From: an uncultured Flavobacteriaceae bacterium | Lineage (GTDB): Bacteria; Bacteroidota; Bacteroidia; Flavobacteriales; Flavobacteriaceae | Reading direction: 5' to 3' | DNA length: 64,000 nucleotides | Assembly (NCBI GenBank): GCA_943789365.1 | Contig: CALSTV010000001.1 | Location: 806,001 to 870,000, forward strand | Shown: piece after piece, positions 49,159 to 58,225 of the stretch | Numbering within the stretch: position 1 is the first letter of the stretch | Layout: each line of letters starts with the position of its first letter | Program-made: the position numbers and the translations under genes | The notes under the pieces: generated by a model | What the model was told of the DNA's origin: nothing | Seen by the model: only the letters and a program-made list of their open reading frames with translations | Databases searched by the model: none

Positions 49159-49233
49159 TGGGCAATGAGGGATTCGAACCCCCGACCCCCTCGGTGTAAA
49201 CGAGGTGCTCTGAACCAACTGAGCTAATTGCCC
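49159..49233 (-). tRNA. tRNA-Val (anticodon TAC)
   Basis: Acceptor GGGCAAT pairs with ATTGCCC, anticodon loop TTTACAC, T-arm GGGGG-TTCGAAT-CCCTC, discriminator A; CCA not encoded. It is a single-gene unit with its own consensus promoter and terminator. Its 3' end is mimicked by the adjacent 128-bp repeats. Confidence 0.97.
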
Positions 49234-49243
49234 TTAGCGGTGG

Positions 49244-49273
49244 CAAATATAAGACCCTTATTTAAATTGACAA
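49244..49273 (-). promoter_or_regulatory. tRNA-Val promoter
   Basis: On the minus strand TTG (49273-49271), 19 nt and TATATTTG (49251-49244), followed by CCACC. It is 11 nt upstream of the tRNA. Confidence 0.78.
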
Positions 49274-49377
49274 ACAATTTTTGGCTAAAATTTACATTCT
49301 TTTTTTAAATTTTATGGAAAACAAAACCGTCCCAAAAAGAAAACCTTATAAATCAAGTCCTTATACCCTATGCAATT

Positions 49378-50595
49378 TTATAAAACCTCAGCAACGACAA
49401 AGGTACTTCCACCTATATAGATACAATCCCCTATTGTTGCTTGCGTTTTTGCAAGGTCATAAGCTTCTTCAACAGATGCATAACAGTTGCCTCTTAAACC
49501 ATATGAAGCAGCTTTCTGTTGCAACACATGTTCTTCCAGACCACGTCCTAAATTTGGTTTGCAAAAATAATACTGTGCTTCTTTCGGAAATAAGGGCAAT
49601 ACAGCCCCTAAATCTTTATCTGAAACCATTCCCAGTACAATGTGTAGATTCTCGTACGTTTCATTCTGTAACTGAGTCATGGTATATCCCAGGCCTTCTT
49701 TGTTGTGCGCCGTATCACAAATGGTTTTTGGCTTTTCCGAAAGGAGTTGCCATCGACCTAACAACCCGGTATTCGCAACTACACGAAGTAAGCCTTCTTG
49801 TAATTGCGCGTCTGAAATTGAATACCCCTTAGACTTGAGCACCTGCAGGGTTTGCACAACCGTTTTGATATTGTGTTTTTGATAGCTTCCTTTTAAATCG
49901 GATGTATAAGAGCACTGAATACAATCGAATGCTTTATAAAGTTTCGCATGCTTCTGATTTGCCAATTCTGAGAATACAGGAATGGTTTTTTCGTGAAATT
50001 CACCGATCACTACGGGAACATTATCTTTGATGATGCCTCCTTTCTCAAAAGCAATTTTCTCCAAGGTATCTCCCAAAAACTGTGTATGATCTAATCCAAT
50101 ATTCGTGATTACCGAAGCTTCCGGTGTGAGAATATTTGTTGAATCTAGCCTACCTCCCAAGCCGACTTCTACAACGGCAATGTCAACTTTTTCTGCCGCA
50201 AAATATTCAAATGCCAAACCAACGGTCATTTCGAAAAATGAGAGCTGATTCGCTTCAAAAAAAGCTTTGTGCGCAGTGATAAAATCAATTACGTTCTCTT
50301 CAGAAATTTCATTGCCGTTTACCTTTATCCGCTCTCGATAATCTTTTAAATGTGGTGAGGTATACAAGCCTACTTTATAGCCTGCTTCTTGCAGTACCGA
50401 TGCCAACATATGACTCGATGAACCTTTTCCATTGGTGCCCGCAATATGAACGCTTTTGAAGCTACGCTCAGGATGTTCTAAATGATCTGCTAACAAAATC
50501 GTATTTGACAAATCTTTTTTATAAGCAGATGCGCCTTGTCTTTGATACATGGGCAATTGTACAAACATCCAATCTAATGCTTCTTGATACGTCAT
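49378..50595 (-). CDS. folC: Bifunctional folylpolyglutamate synthase / dihydrofolate synthase
   Basis: 405 residues of the Mur-ligase-like family. ATP-binding loop GTNGKGSSS (53-61), central domain motif EVGLGGRLDSTNILTPE and GLDHTQFLGDT, and the C-terminal domain with DTAHNKEG. It adds glutamate to dihydropteroate or reduced folates in the cytoplasm. It follows the tonB gene in the leftward direction after a 173-nt gap with degenerate heptamers (50602-50650), so it may have its own promoter. Confidence 0.95.
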   Translation of the reverse strand: MTYQEALDWMFVQLPMYQRQGASAYKKDLSNTILLADHLEHPERSFKSVHIAGTNGKGSSSHMLASVLQEAGYKVGLYTSPHLKDYRERIKVNGNEISEENVIDFITAHKAFFEANQLSFFEMTVGLAFEYFAAEKVDIAVVEVGLGGRLDSTNILTPEASVITNIGLDHTQFLGDTLEKIAFEKGGIIKDNVPVVIGEFHEKTIPVFSELANQKHAKLYKAFDCIQCSYTSDLKGSYQKHNIKTVVQTLQVLKSKGYSISDAQLQEGLLRVVANTGLLGRWQLLSEKPKTICDTAHNKEGLGYTMTQLQNETYENLHIVLGMVSDKDLGAVLPLFPKEAQYYFCKPNLGRGLEEHVLQQKAASYGLRGNCYASVEEAYDLAKTQATIGDCIYIGGSTFVVAEVL

Positions 50596-50768
50596 ATTTA
50601 GTTTTGAGTGTTGAGTTATAAGGTTTGAAAAGTTAAGGAGTTAGGAAGTCAAGCGCCTCTGGCGTGTTTAGAATTTAGTCGGCAAGAGTCGTTTTCGAGA
50701 AACCTATTACTCGAGACCTAAATCCCACTACCAAAACAACTCCCCCCAGCACTTAACACTAACAATAC

Positions 50769-51599
50769 TTATTCCGATAGCGAAAAATTATACTTAATAT
50801 ATCCTTTTTGAATGAAAGGAGCGTCTTTATCTGCATTCCATTTTGTTCGTAAGGCAGCATCTCTCGCCGCTTTTAACAAACAACCAGCAGTGTTCGTACT
50901 TCCTTTTACACCTGGATTAACTTTAATAACATTTCCAGCTGTATCAACTTCTATACTCACTACTACGATTCCCTCTTCATTACAATTAGGTTTAACTACA
51001 GGTCTGGCCAACGGTTTTCTACCAGACAGGTTATAATTCCCATCACCGCCAGTACCACCATTGCCATAATACTTCGAAGCTGTAGGATCTCCAGATTTTT
51101 TTCCTTTCAATCCGGCAGTCTCATCATCACCTTCTCCTGTTGATGGATCTCCATCAGAAGTGGTGCCATTTAACAAATTTGAAAGGGCGTTCTGCGTTTC
51201 TTTCGAAGGCTTGGGTGCTTCTTCTTTTACAACTTCTTTATGTACTTCTTTCGGCTTTGTTTTTTGTTCTTGCTTTTTTACTTCTTTCTGTACAACTGGT
51301 GCATCTTCAGAATCCTGTGTTAAAACGTCCTCTTTAATATCTTCAACTTTCGTTTTCTGTACCTCGCTAACTTCCTGTTTTGGCTGTGCAGGTTCGGGTG
51401 ACGATTTTACCGTTTCCTGAAGTTTAGGCGGTCCACTTCCAAAATCGGAAGTTCCAAAATTTATAGCAATGCCATACTCTTCAGGTGGATCCAAATAACG
51501 CATGCCAAAGAAATACATTAGCAGCAACAACAAACTCATTAAGACCGCTGTAAGCACCGTAGATTTTCTTTGATGTTTTGTTTCTAAGTATTTCATCAC
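50769..51599 (-). CDS. tonB: Energy transducer TonB
   Basis: 276 residues. One transmembrane segment (about 14-33), a Lys/Glu/Pro-rich periplasmic spacer (about 55-145), a Gly-rich stretch, and the TonB C-terminal domain (about 195-276) with RPVVKPNCNEEGIVVVSIEVD and GYIKYNFSLSE. It passes proton-motive energy from ExbBD to outer-membrane receptors such as the SusC protein. The start overlaps the exbD stop by one base. ATG 51596 is an alternative. Confidence 0.92.
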   Translation of the reverse strand: MMKYLETKHQRKSTVLTAVLMSLLLLLMYFFGMRYLDPPEEYGIAINFGTSDFGSGPPKLQETVKSSPEPAQPKQEVSEVQKTKVEDIKEDVLTQDSEDAPVVQKEVKKQEQKTKPKEVHKEVVKEEAPKPSKETQNALSNLLNGTTSDGDPSTGEGDDETAGLKGKKSGDPTASKYYGNGGTGGDGNYNLSGRKPLARPVVKPNCNEEGIVVVSIEVDTAGNVIKVNPGVKGSTNTAGCLLKAARDAALRTKWNADKDAPFIQKGYIKYNFSLSE

Positions 51600-51991
51600 T
51601 ACCTCCCTTTGACTGCCAAAATCATTTTCATTTTATTTCTATTGGCAATATCTATGACATACATGATATTTTTATAAGACACATCTTGGTCTCCTCTAAT
51701 AACCAAAGTTTTTGCCGAAGCTTCAGAAAACCGTTTTTTTAATAAACTTTCCAGTTCTACCTCTACCACCTCTGTGCCTTCCACATAAAATTTAGCATCT
51801 TTGGTTATAGACACAGCAAGTGTTCCTTTATTCTCTGTTTTACCGCCCGCCTTCGGCAGCAGTACATCTATAGCATTTACAGTGACCAATGTAGATGTCA
51901 ACATAAAAAATATCAACAACAAAAAGACAATATCCGTCATCGACGACATATTGAAATTTGCATCTACTTTATTTCTACCTCTTAAATTCAT
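51599..51991 (-). CDS. exbD: Biopolymer transport protein ExbD
   Basis: 130 residues. A cytoplasmic basic N-terminus, then one transmembrane helix beginning SMTDIVFLLLIFFML with the essential membrane Asp at 20, and a periplasmic domain. It forms the proton-conducting motor with ExbB. Second gene of exbB-exbD-tonB, 41 nt after exbB, with a one-base overlap with tonB. Confidence 0.95.
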   Translation of the reverse strand: MNLRGRNKVDANFNMSSMTDIVFLLLIFFMLTSTLVTVNAIDVLLPKAGGKTENKGTLAVSITKDAKFYVEGTEVVEVELESLLKKRFSEASAKTLVIRGDQDVSYKNIMYVIDIANRNKMKMILAVKGR

Positions 51992-52032
51992 ATATTATGG
52001 ATTCAATTCGTTAACATTACCCTTTGAAATTT

Positions 52033-52722
52033 CTATACAGGCTCATTCAACAAGTCTAAAAACTCTACTGACTTGGCTTCCATTTGATACACCACTTTGT
52101 CGGTCTTTACTACCAAGTGATTGTAGCTTATGTAAGAAATAATACCAACAATTAGCCCTCCTACGGTGGTTGTCATCGCTGTGTACAAACCATCTGCTAA
52201 CAATTTAATATCAATCTGACCTCCGGCATTGGCAATTTCGTGGATGGAAATAATCATACCGATTACAGTTCCTAAAAAGCCTATCATTGGTGCAGCGCCT
52301 GCAATGGTTGCTACTACACTTACATTGTTTTCTAATTTATAAATTTCGAGCTTACCTGCATTCTCAATAGCAGTATTGATATCTTCTAAAGGCTTTCCAA
52401 TTCTAGATATCCCGGTTCCTATCATATTAACAACGGGTGCTTCTCCTTTTTCACAAAGTGATTTTGCAGCCTCTAAATTCCCATTGGCTACGTAGTCTTT
52501 GATTTGATTCATAAAATCTTTGTCAATTTTACTAGCTGCTTTGATGGCAAAAAAACGCTCAAAATAAATGTAAAGCGACACTGTTAACAACACCAATAAA
52601 AGGGCAATAATAATCTGCCCGCCAATACCTCCTTCAAGGATTAATTTATAAATGGACAAGGTTTTTTCCTCTGAAACAAGTGCTTCCACATCTGTTACCG
52701 GTTGTTGAAATAATGCAAACAT
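52033..52722 (-). CDS. exbB: MotA/TolQ/ExbB proton channel family protein (ExbB)
   Basis: 229 residues with three transmembrane segments (about 35-55, 125-150, 170-195). The conserved AAPMIGFLGTVIGMI and YTAMTTTVGGLIVGI blocks are those of the ExbB pore. First gene of a leftward exbB-exbD-tonB operon that energises TonB-dependent transport. TolQ is the alternative, but a TonB partner follows. Confidence 0.93.
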   Translation of the reverse strand: MFALFQQPVTDVEALVSEEKTLSIYKLILEGGIGGQIIIALLLVLLTVSLYIYFERFFAIKAASKIDKDFMNQIKDYVANGNLEAAKSLCEKGEAPVVNMIGTGISRIGKPLEDINTAIENAGKLEIYKLENNVSVVATIAGAAPMIGFLGTVIGMIISIHEIANAGGQIDIKLLADGLYTAMTTTVGGLIVGIISYISYNHLVVKTDKVVYQMEAKSVEFLDLLNEPV

Positions 52723-52820
52723 ATTGACTTTAATTTTTATAAGTTCTATTAAAAAAACGAAAATACGAATAGTAAATTGTTTTTGATTTAATTATTCCGA
52801 TTTTTTGATGCTTCCCAAAC

Positions 52821-52850
52821 AAAAAGAGCCGTTCTTTAGAACAGCTCTTT
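52821..52850 (-). terminator. Intrinsic terminator of nhaD
   Basis: AAAGAGCCGTTCT pairs with AGAACAGCTCTTT with one mismatch and is followed on the minus strand by T residues. It separates nhaD from the exbB operon. Confidence 0.8.
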
Positions 52851-52874
52851 TGTAATCTTTATGCCATCTTTAAT

Positions 52875-54344
52875 CTACAGCATCATTTTCACCATGATAA
52901 AACCTACACCTCCCAATACAATTGTATATGGCAAGGCCATTTTTACCATCTTCCCATAAGATAGATTGATCAATGGCGCCAACGAAGAAGTTAATAAGAA
53001 TAAAAATGCTGCTTGCCCATTTGGCGTAGCCACACTTGGTAAATTTGTTCCTGTATTGATCGCAATTGCCAATTTTTCGAAATGAGCTCTATCAATATGG
53101 CCAGCTAAAAACGCTTCCTGTACTTCACCAATATAAACGGTTGCTACAAATACATTGTCACTAATCGCAGACAATACTCCATTAGCTACATAAAACAGTC
53201 CAGGTTGAGAATGCGGATCTTGTTCAAGCGCCCAGTTAATTATTGGCGTAAACAAATGCTGATCGTGTATCATGGCAACAATTACAAAAAACACAACAAT
53301 CAAACCTGTAAATGGTAGCGCTTCTTCAAAAGAATGTCCTAAGGCATGTTCATCTATAATACCTGTAAATGCGGTTTGGAAAATAATCAATCCCAATCCA
53401 ATAAACCCAACTGGAGCTACATGCAAGGCCAAACCAGCAATCAACAACACAGCTGCTACACCTTGTACCATCAATGCGTATTTTTCTTTGTCTGTTCTTT
53501 TTGCGTCCTCTTCCGCCGTATAAGCATCAATAATTCTATTGACAACATCAGGTCGCTTGGCTCCAAAATCAAACCAACCAGTCAGTTCCAAAACAACCGT
53601 GGTTAACAATCCACATACAAAAACTGGAATCGTAATAGGTGCCATCTGTAAGAAAAACTCAATAAAATCCCAACCCATACGCTCACCAATTAACAAATTT
53701 TGAGGTTCTCCAACTAAGGTACATACCCCTCCAAGCGCGGTACCTACTACACCATGCATGATCAAACTTCTTAGGAAACTTCTAAATTGTTCAAGGTTTT
53801 CTCCACTTAATTCTTCTTTATCTAAAACACCATCTCCGTCATAATCTTCAAAACTAGAATGAATTTTGTGATAAACGTTATAAAATCCTACTGCAATACT
53901 TATCAATACAGCCGTTACAGTCAGCGCATCTAGAAAGGCTGACAAAATAGCGGCCATAGAAACAAATAATAACGACAGTACCAGCTTTGATTTTATTTTG
54001 CTAAATATCTTACTAAAGATAAACATCAGTAAGGGTTTCATAAAGTAAATACCAGCTACCATAAACACCAATAAGAGCACTACCTCTAAATTCTGATCTA
54101 CTTCATGGTATGCTTTCTTTGGACTCGTAAGTCCCAAAGCCAACACCTCAATGGCAAGTAACCCACCAGATTGTAAAGGATAACATTTGAGTGCCATAGC
54201 CAAGGTGAAAATAAATTCACCAATAAATAGCCAAGAAATAACGGAAGGCTCAAATAAGAAAAATATAGGAATGTTTACGATTAAAAAGAAAATCATGGTG
54301 ATTTTAAACCACCTAGGGCTACTGCCTAAAAAAGAATTGAACAT
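52875..54344 (-). CDS. nhaD: Na+/H+ antiporter NhaD
   Basis: 489 residues, about 12 hydrophobic segments. Characteristic stretches: [41 protein letters not shown] and [19 protein letters not shown], with membrane Asp and Asn residues of the ArsB/NhaD superfamily. A hydrophilic loop near residues 150-185 carries an EF-hand-like [13 protein letters not shown], perhaps a calcium site (inference). It expels sodium at alkaline pH and suits a marine habitat. Monocistronic, with its own terminator. Confidence 0.93.
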   Translation of the reverse strand: MFNSFLGSSPRWFKITMIFFLIVNIPIFFLFEPSVISWLFIGEFIFTLAMALKCYPLQSGGLLAIEVLALGLTSPKKAYHEVDQNLEVVLLLVFMVAGIYFMKPLLMFIFSKIFSKIKSKLVLSLLFVSMAAILSAFLDALTVTAVLISIAVGFYNVYHKIHSSFEDYDGDGVLDKEELSGENLEQFRSFLRSLIMHGVVGTALGGVCTLVGEPQNLLIGERMGWDFIEFFLQMAPITIPVFVCGLLTTVVLELTGWFDFGAKRPDVVNRIIDAYTAEEDAKRTDKEKYALMVQGVAAVLLIAGLALHVAPVGFIGLGLIIFQTAFTGIIDEHALGHSFEEALPFTGLIVVFFVIVAMIHDQHLFTPIINWALEQDPHSQPGLFYVANGVLSAISDNVFVATVYIGEVQEAFLAGHIDRAHFEKLAIAINTGTNLPSVATPNGQAAFLFLLTSSLAPLINLSYGKMVKMALPYTIVLGGVGFIMVKMML

Positions 54345-54505
54345 ATCAAAAAAGATTGTTATTTATAATAGCCACTAAACTACTAAAATAGTCGATAAAA
54401 ACAGCATTTGTAGCAACAATCTTTTACGCAAAGCTTTTCGTGGGATTGAATTTACATAATTCAAATTCTTCCGATTCAAATCTTATGGAAAGTAAAAAAA
54501 ACCAC

Positions 54506-55573
54506 TTAAAAATCTATGGAAATCGCAACACATCCACTCGAATGATTTTTACTGGCTCCTGTTACACTTTTTAAACAGTTCACGTTACCCTCCAAACGCA
54601 ACAAACCTAACAAGGAAAAAACAAGAGCTTCTTTATACTCTATCACAGTATTGGAAGGAATTTCTACTTGCACCATTGTGAGGTTTCGTATCCTATGTAT
54701 CAAAAAATCATTGTAAGCACCCCCTCCAGTAATCAATAATTTTATATTTGAACTACGAGCAAGCACATTCGAAATTTGAACAGCTATATGTTCTATAAAA
54801 GTTCGTAACAGGTCTGAAATATCAATCTCAAATGCATCGACCACAGGGAAGACTTCTTCAACTACAAATTCATAACCTAAGGATTTAGGGTATGAAAATG
54901 AATAAAACTTTAGTCCATTTAATTTTTTTAATAAGGGTTTGCAAATTTTACCTGAAGCCGCCATCTGTCCTTTATCGTCAAAAGCATAGCCTAGTGGTTG
55001 TATATAATGGTTCATTACAATGTTTACAGGACAAATATCAAAAGCTTTTCGAATTCCATTATCATCATAGGAAATATTTGCAAAACCGCCCAAATTCAAA
55101 CAGTAATCATATTCAGAAAAGAGCAATTGATCTCCTATAGGTACCAAAGGAGCACCTTGTCCACCCATAGCGACATCTTGCGATCTAAAGTCGTAAACAA
55201 CTTGGGTGTTTGTGAGCTTATAAATTTCTTTACCACAGCCTATTTGAAGGGTGTATTTTTCTTCGGGTTTGTGAAATATGGTATGGCCGTGAGAGGCGAT
55301 AAAATCGAGCTTTTCAATTTGAAATTCATTTTGAAATTGCAAGACCAATTTTCCCAAATACTTCCCATAAACACGATGCAATTCTTCTAAATCCGATGCA
55401 GATTGGTTAAAGGCATTTTTCAACTTCGTTAACCATTCCTTAGAATAGGAATAGGTTTTTGCCTTAAGTATCTTATAACTGTAATTATCACCACTTTCAA
55501 TTGCTGTATATACCAGATCAACCCCGTCTAATGAGGTCCCTGACATTAATCCTATGCAATGTGTTATTTTCAT
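54506..55573 (-). CDS. anmK: Anhydro-N-acetylmuramic acid kinase
   Basis: 355 residues from ATG 55573, where the family start MKITHCIGLMSGTSLDGVD begins; the frame extends to 55633 without similarity. ATP-site motifs SGTSLDGVD and LLITGGGAYNDFL are present, as is NLGGFANIS in the middle. It phosphorylates and opens 1,6-anhydro-MurNAc during cell-wall recycling. Divergent from the acyl-CoA dehydrogenase gene. Confidence 0.93.
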   Translation of the reverse strand: MKITHCIGLMSGTSLDGVDLVYTAIESGDNYSYKILKAKTYSYSKEWLTKLKNAFNQSASDLEELHRVYGKYLGKLVLQFQNEFQIEKLDFIASHGHTIFHKPEEKYTLQIGCGKEIYKLTNTQVVYDFRSQDVAMGGQGAPLVPIGDQLLFSEYDYCLNLGGFANISYDDNGIRKAFDICPVNIVMNHYIQPLGYAFDDKGQMAASGKICKPLLKKLNGLKFYSFSYPKSLGYEFVVEEVFPVVDAFEIDISDLLRTFIEHIAVQISNVLARSSNIKLLITGGGAYNDFLIHRIRNLTMVQVEIPSNTVIEYKEALVFSLLGLLRLEGNVNCLKSVTGASKNHSSGCVAISIDF

Positions 55574-55747
55574 GAGGTACTTGTTGGTTGTAATATTACT
55601 ATTATTCCGTAACAAATACCTCTTATAGCACATATTTTTTTCAGTCCCGAACTATCGAATTGCTAGGGTAAGAAAAGAGAAATCATATCCTGCCTTTACA
55701 ATCAAAAAATCACTATCTTGAAAATTATTAAATCAAATCCTCCAACA

Positions 55748-56890
55748 ATGAACTTTGAACTATCGGAAGAACACATTATGATTCGTGATGCAGCGAAAGA
55801 ATTTGCTCAAAATGAGTTGCTTCCCGGCGTCATTGAACGGGATGAAAACCAAACTTTCCCTACAGAGCAAATAAAAAAAATGGGGGAACTCGGGCTTATG
55901 GGAATGATGGTTTCACCTGAATACAACGGTGCCGGTATGGACACGGTTTCCTATGTTTTGGCCATGGAAGAAATCTCAAAAGTAGATGCCTCTGCGGGTG
56001 TTATTATGTCTGCCAACAATTCGTTGGTTTGTTGGGGGCTTGAAAAATATGGAACCGAAGCACAGAAACAGAAGTATTTAACAAAACTTGCCTCCGGTGA
56101 AATTCTTGGGGCCTTTTGTTTGAGTGAGCCTAATGCGGGAAGCGATGCTACTTCCCAAAAGACAACAGCTATAGACAAAGGAGATCATTATGTGTTAAAC
56201 GGGGTCAAAAATTGGATTACCAACGGCGGCTCTGCAAGCGTTTATTTGGTAATTGCACAAAGTGATGCCTCTAAAAAACACAAAGGAATAAATGTTCTAA
56301 TTGTTGAAAAAGACAGTCCTGGATTTAGCTTAGGCCCAAAAGAAAACAAACTTGGGATTCGAGGTTCCGACACCCATTCTTTGTTATTTACCGACGTAAA
56401 GGTGCCAAAAGAAAATAGAGTCGGACCGGAAGGTTTTGGATTTCGCTTTGCTATGGAAACCTTAGCTGGTGGTAGGATTGGAATTGCAGCACAGGCATTA
56501 GGAATTGCTTCAGGAGCTTACGAATTATCATTACAATACAGTCAGGAAAGAAAATCTTTTGGAAAAGAACTATACAAACATCAATCCATTGCATTTAAAT
56601 TGGCGGATATGGCAACTGATATTGAAATTTCACGCCTTTTGTGTTTAAAATCTGCAACTCAAAAAGATGAATGTGAAGATTACAACCTATCCAGTTCTAT
56701 GGCAAAATTACACTGCGCTGAATCAGCAATGAAAATTACCACTGAAGCTGTTCAGATTCACGGAGGCTACGGATTTGTAAAAGAATACCACGTAGAGAGA
56801 ATGATGAGAGATGCAAAAATCACACAGATTTACGAAGGCACTTCCGAAATTCAAAAAATTGTGATTTCTAGAGCGGTGTTGAAAGAATAG
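55748..56890 (+). CDS. Acyl-CoA dehydrogenase (short-chain/butyryl-CoA type)
   Basis: 380 residues from ATG 55748 (MNFELSEEHIMIRDAAKEFA); the frame has an earlier ATG at 55718. FAD and substrate motifs: GAFCLSEPNAGSD, WITNGGSA, and the catalytic Glu363 in IYEGTSEIQ. It oxidises acyl-CoA to enoyl-CoA, passing electrons to ETF. Short-chain specificity is suggested by overall resemblance only. A heptamer array starts five nt after the stop. Confidence 0.93.
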   Translation: MNFELSEEHIMIRDAAKEFAQNELLPGVIERDENQTFPTEQIKKMGELGLMGMMVSPEYNGAGMDTVSYVLAMEEISKVDASAGVIMSANNSLVCWGLEKYGTEAQKQKYLTKLASGEILGAFCLSEPNAGSDATSQKTTAIDKGDHYVLNGVKNWITNGGSASVYLVIAQSDASKKHKGINVLIVEKDSPGFSLGPKENKLGIRGSDTHSLLFTDVKVPKENRVGPEGFGFRFAMETLAGGRIGIAAQALGIASGAYELSLQYSQERKSFGKELYKHQSIAFKLADMATDIEISRLLCLKSATQKDECEDYNLSSSMAKLHCAESAMKITTEAVQIHGGYGFVKEYHVERMMRDAKITQIYEGTSEIQKIVISRAVLKE

Positions 56891-56894
56891 TTCA

Positions 56895-56977
56895 GTAGCA
56901 GGTAGCAGGTAGCAGGTAGCAGGTAGCAGGTAGCAGGTAGCAGGTAGCAGGTAGCAGGTAGCAGGTAGCAGGTAGCA
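56895..56977. repeat. Perfect heptamer array, about 12 copies of GGTAGCA
   Basis: Eleven exact GGTAGCA copies (56901-56977) preceded by one variant copy. It fills almost the whole gap between two convergent genes. Short runs of the same word occur at 1421-1440 and 18354. Confidence 0.97.
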
Positions 56978-56991
56978 AAATTCAAACTAAG

Positions 56992-57690
56992 CTATTCCGC
57001 TACAAAATCGAAATAGGTATCTGGAAAAGGTTCGTCTTTGAGTGTAAAATGCCACCATTCATGATCATACGGTTTGAATCCATTTGACAGCATTATTTTT
57101 CTCAACAGCATTCTATTCGCCCGTTGTGCTTCAGAAATTTCTTTTGAAAAAGGCCAGGAAATTTCCCCAAAAAAATCATAAGGGCTTCCCATGTCAAGTT
57201 CTTCTCCAGTACTTTGTGAAACCAATGTTAGGTCTACAGTACTTCCTCTGCTATGACCGGATCGATACGCTATATATTCCTCTTCAAACAGTTTGTCTTT
57301 AGTTAGATTTGGATAAAACTCATGCTTCATCAAGGTGTCATTCATATCCAAAGACCAACGCACGAAATGATCTACGGCTCTTTGCGGACGATAGGCATCA
57401 AATATTTTTAATCCCAAACCTTCTCTACTCAATTCCTCCTGTATGGTCACTAAATGTTTTAAAGCCTGTTTGGTAATCACAGGTCTGTCACTCTCATAAC
57501 CATCAATCGGGCTTCCAATAAAATTGTGCTTTCCATGATATCTAATATCGAGCACCACATCTCCTATTTCTGTTTCTATAAATTCAAAAGCCTCTGGAAG
57601 TTGATTCACTTGTGCATTAAACTGATTGCTATAAAACAACATTAAAACCACGCAAAAAAGCCTACTCAATCTAGTCGCTATTCTTACCAT
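56992..57690 (-). CDS. M15D-family D-alanyl-D-alanine dipeptidase (VanX/DdpX-like)
   Basis: 232 residues with a signal peptide (ends near NAQ, about 27). Motifs: DAYRPQRAVDHFVRWS, zinc-ligand block SGHSRGSTVDLTL (His and Asp), MGSPYDFFGE, and the Glu/His pair in HEWWHF (about 210-214). It cleaves D-Ala-D-Ala dipeptide in the periplasm. No vancomycin-resistance genes are near, so a recycling or catabolic role is favoured. Confidence 0.92.
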   Translation of the reverse strand: MVRIATRLSRLFCVVLMLFYSNQFNAQVNQLPEAFEFIETEIGDVVLDIRYHGKHNFIGSPIDGYESDRPVITKQALKHLVTIQEELSREGLGLKIFDAYRPQRAVDHFVRWSLDMNDTLMKHEFYPNLTKDKLFEEEYIAYRSGHSRGSTVDLTLVSQSTGEELDMGSPYDFFGEISWPFSKEISEAQRANRMLLRKIMLSNGFKPYDHEWWHFTLKDEPFPDTYFDFVAE

Positions 57691-57730
57691 AAATATCTTT
57701 CAATAATGCAATGACAAACATCAAATTGTC

Positions 57731-57738
57731 TATATTTG
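57731..57738 (+). promoter_or_regulatory. Promoter -7 element before the DUF1456 gene
   Basis: TATATTTG matches TANNTTTG and is followed by CAAC, 34 nt before the start at 57773. No TTG is found at the expected upstream distance. Confidence 0.45.
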
Positions 57739-57772
57739 CAACAAACATTTTTGTAAATATAAACCATCTTAC

Positions 57773-58006
57773 ATGACGAACAATGATATCTTAAAAAAAT
57801 TACGTGTGGCCTTACAATTAAAAGACACAGATATTGTACATATCATGGGACTTGTGGACTTTAAGGTAACAAAAAGTGAAATAAACGCCTTGTACCGCAA
57901 TGAAGACCACCCAAAATTTATGGAATGTAAAGATCAGTTTCTACGAAATTTTTTAAATGGATTGATTATTCACAAAAGAGGACCAATGCCTCCAAAAAAG
58001 AAATAA
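57773..58006 (+). CDS. DUF1456 family protein (single repeat)
   Basis: 77 residues. One DUF1456 repeat: MTNNDILKKLRVALQLKDTDIV and VTKSEINALYRNEDHPKFMECKDQFLRNFLNGL, with a basic Pro/Lys tail. The E. coli relative YehS has two repeats. Function unknown; cytoplasmic. First of a rightward string with a DUF4177 gene and an HAD phosphatase. Confidence 0.88.
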   Translation: MTNNDILKKLRVALQLKDTDIVHIMGLVDFKVTKSEINALYRNEDHPKFMECKDQFLRNFLNGLIIHKRGPMPPKKK

Positions 58007-58039
58007 AACCAATTATTACCTATACTAAACTCCTAATCT

Positions 58040-58204
58040 ATGAAAGAATATAAATTTATAAAACAGAAGAGTACCCCCATTAAAAAAGATGCAGATTTTG
58101 AAGCTTTGCTGAACAGTTATGCAAAAACAGGATGGCGTGTTGTAAACTCTTTTGTACATCGTGGTGTCGTGAAAGCCATCTTAGAGCGTGAAAAAGAAGA
58201 CTAG
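58040..58204 (+). CDS. DUF4177-like small protein
   Basis: 54 residues (MKEYKFIKQKSTPIKKDADF...), with the pattern of DUF4177: an N-terminal YKF strand, a central FEALLNSYAKTGWRVVNS and a C-terminal strand ending VKAILERE. It lies 33 nt after the DUF1456 gene and 21 nt before the HAD gene on the same strand. Function unknown. Confidence 0.75.
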   Translation: MKEYKFIKQKSTPIKKDADFEALLNSYAKTGWRVVNSFVHRGVVKAILEREKED

Positions 58205-58225
58205 TTTGACCAATCCCCGATAATT

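Noticed and set aside
49281-49832. 183-residue + strand open frame opposite folC
   Set aside because: It is antisense to the conserved folC gene and has the biased composition of a shadow frame.
57084-57302. Vancomycin-resistance cluster suggested by the VanX-like gene
   Set aside because: No vanH, vanA or two-component genes are present; the enzyme has a signal peptide and stands alone.
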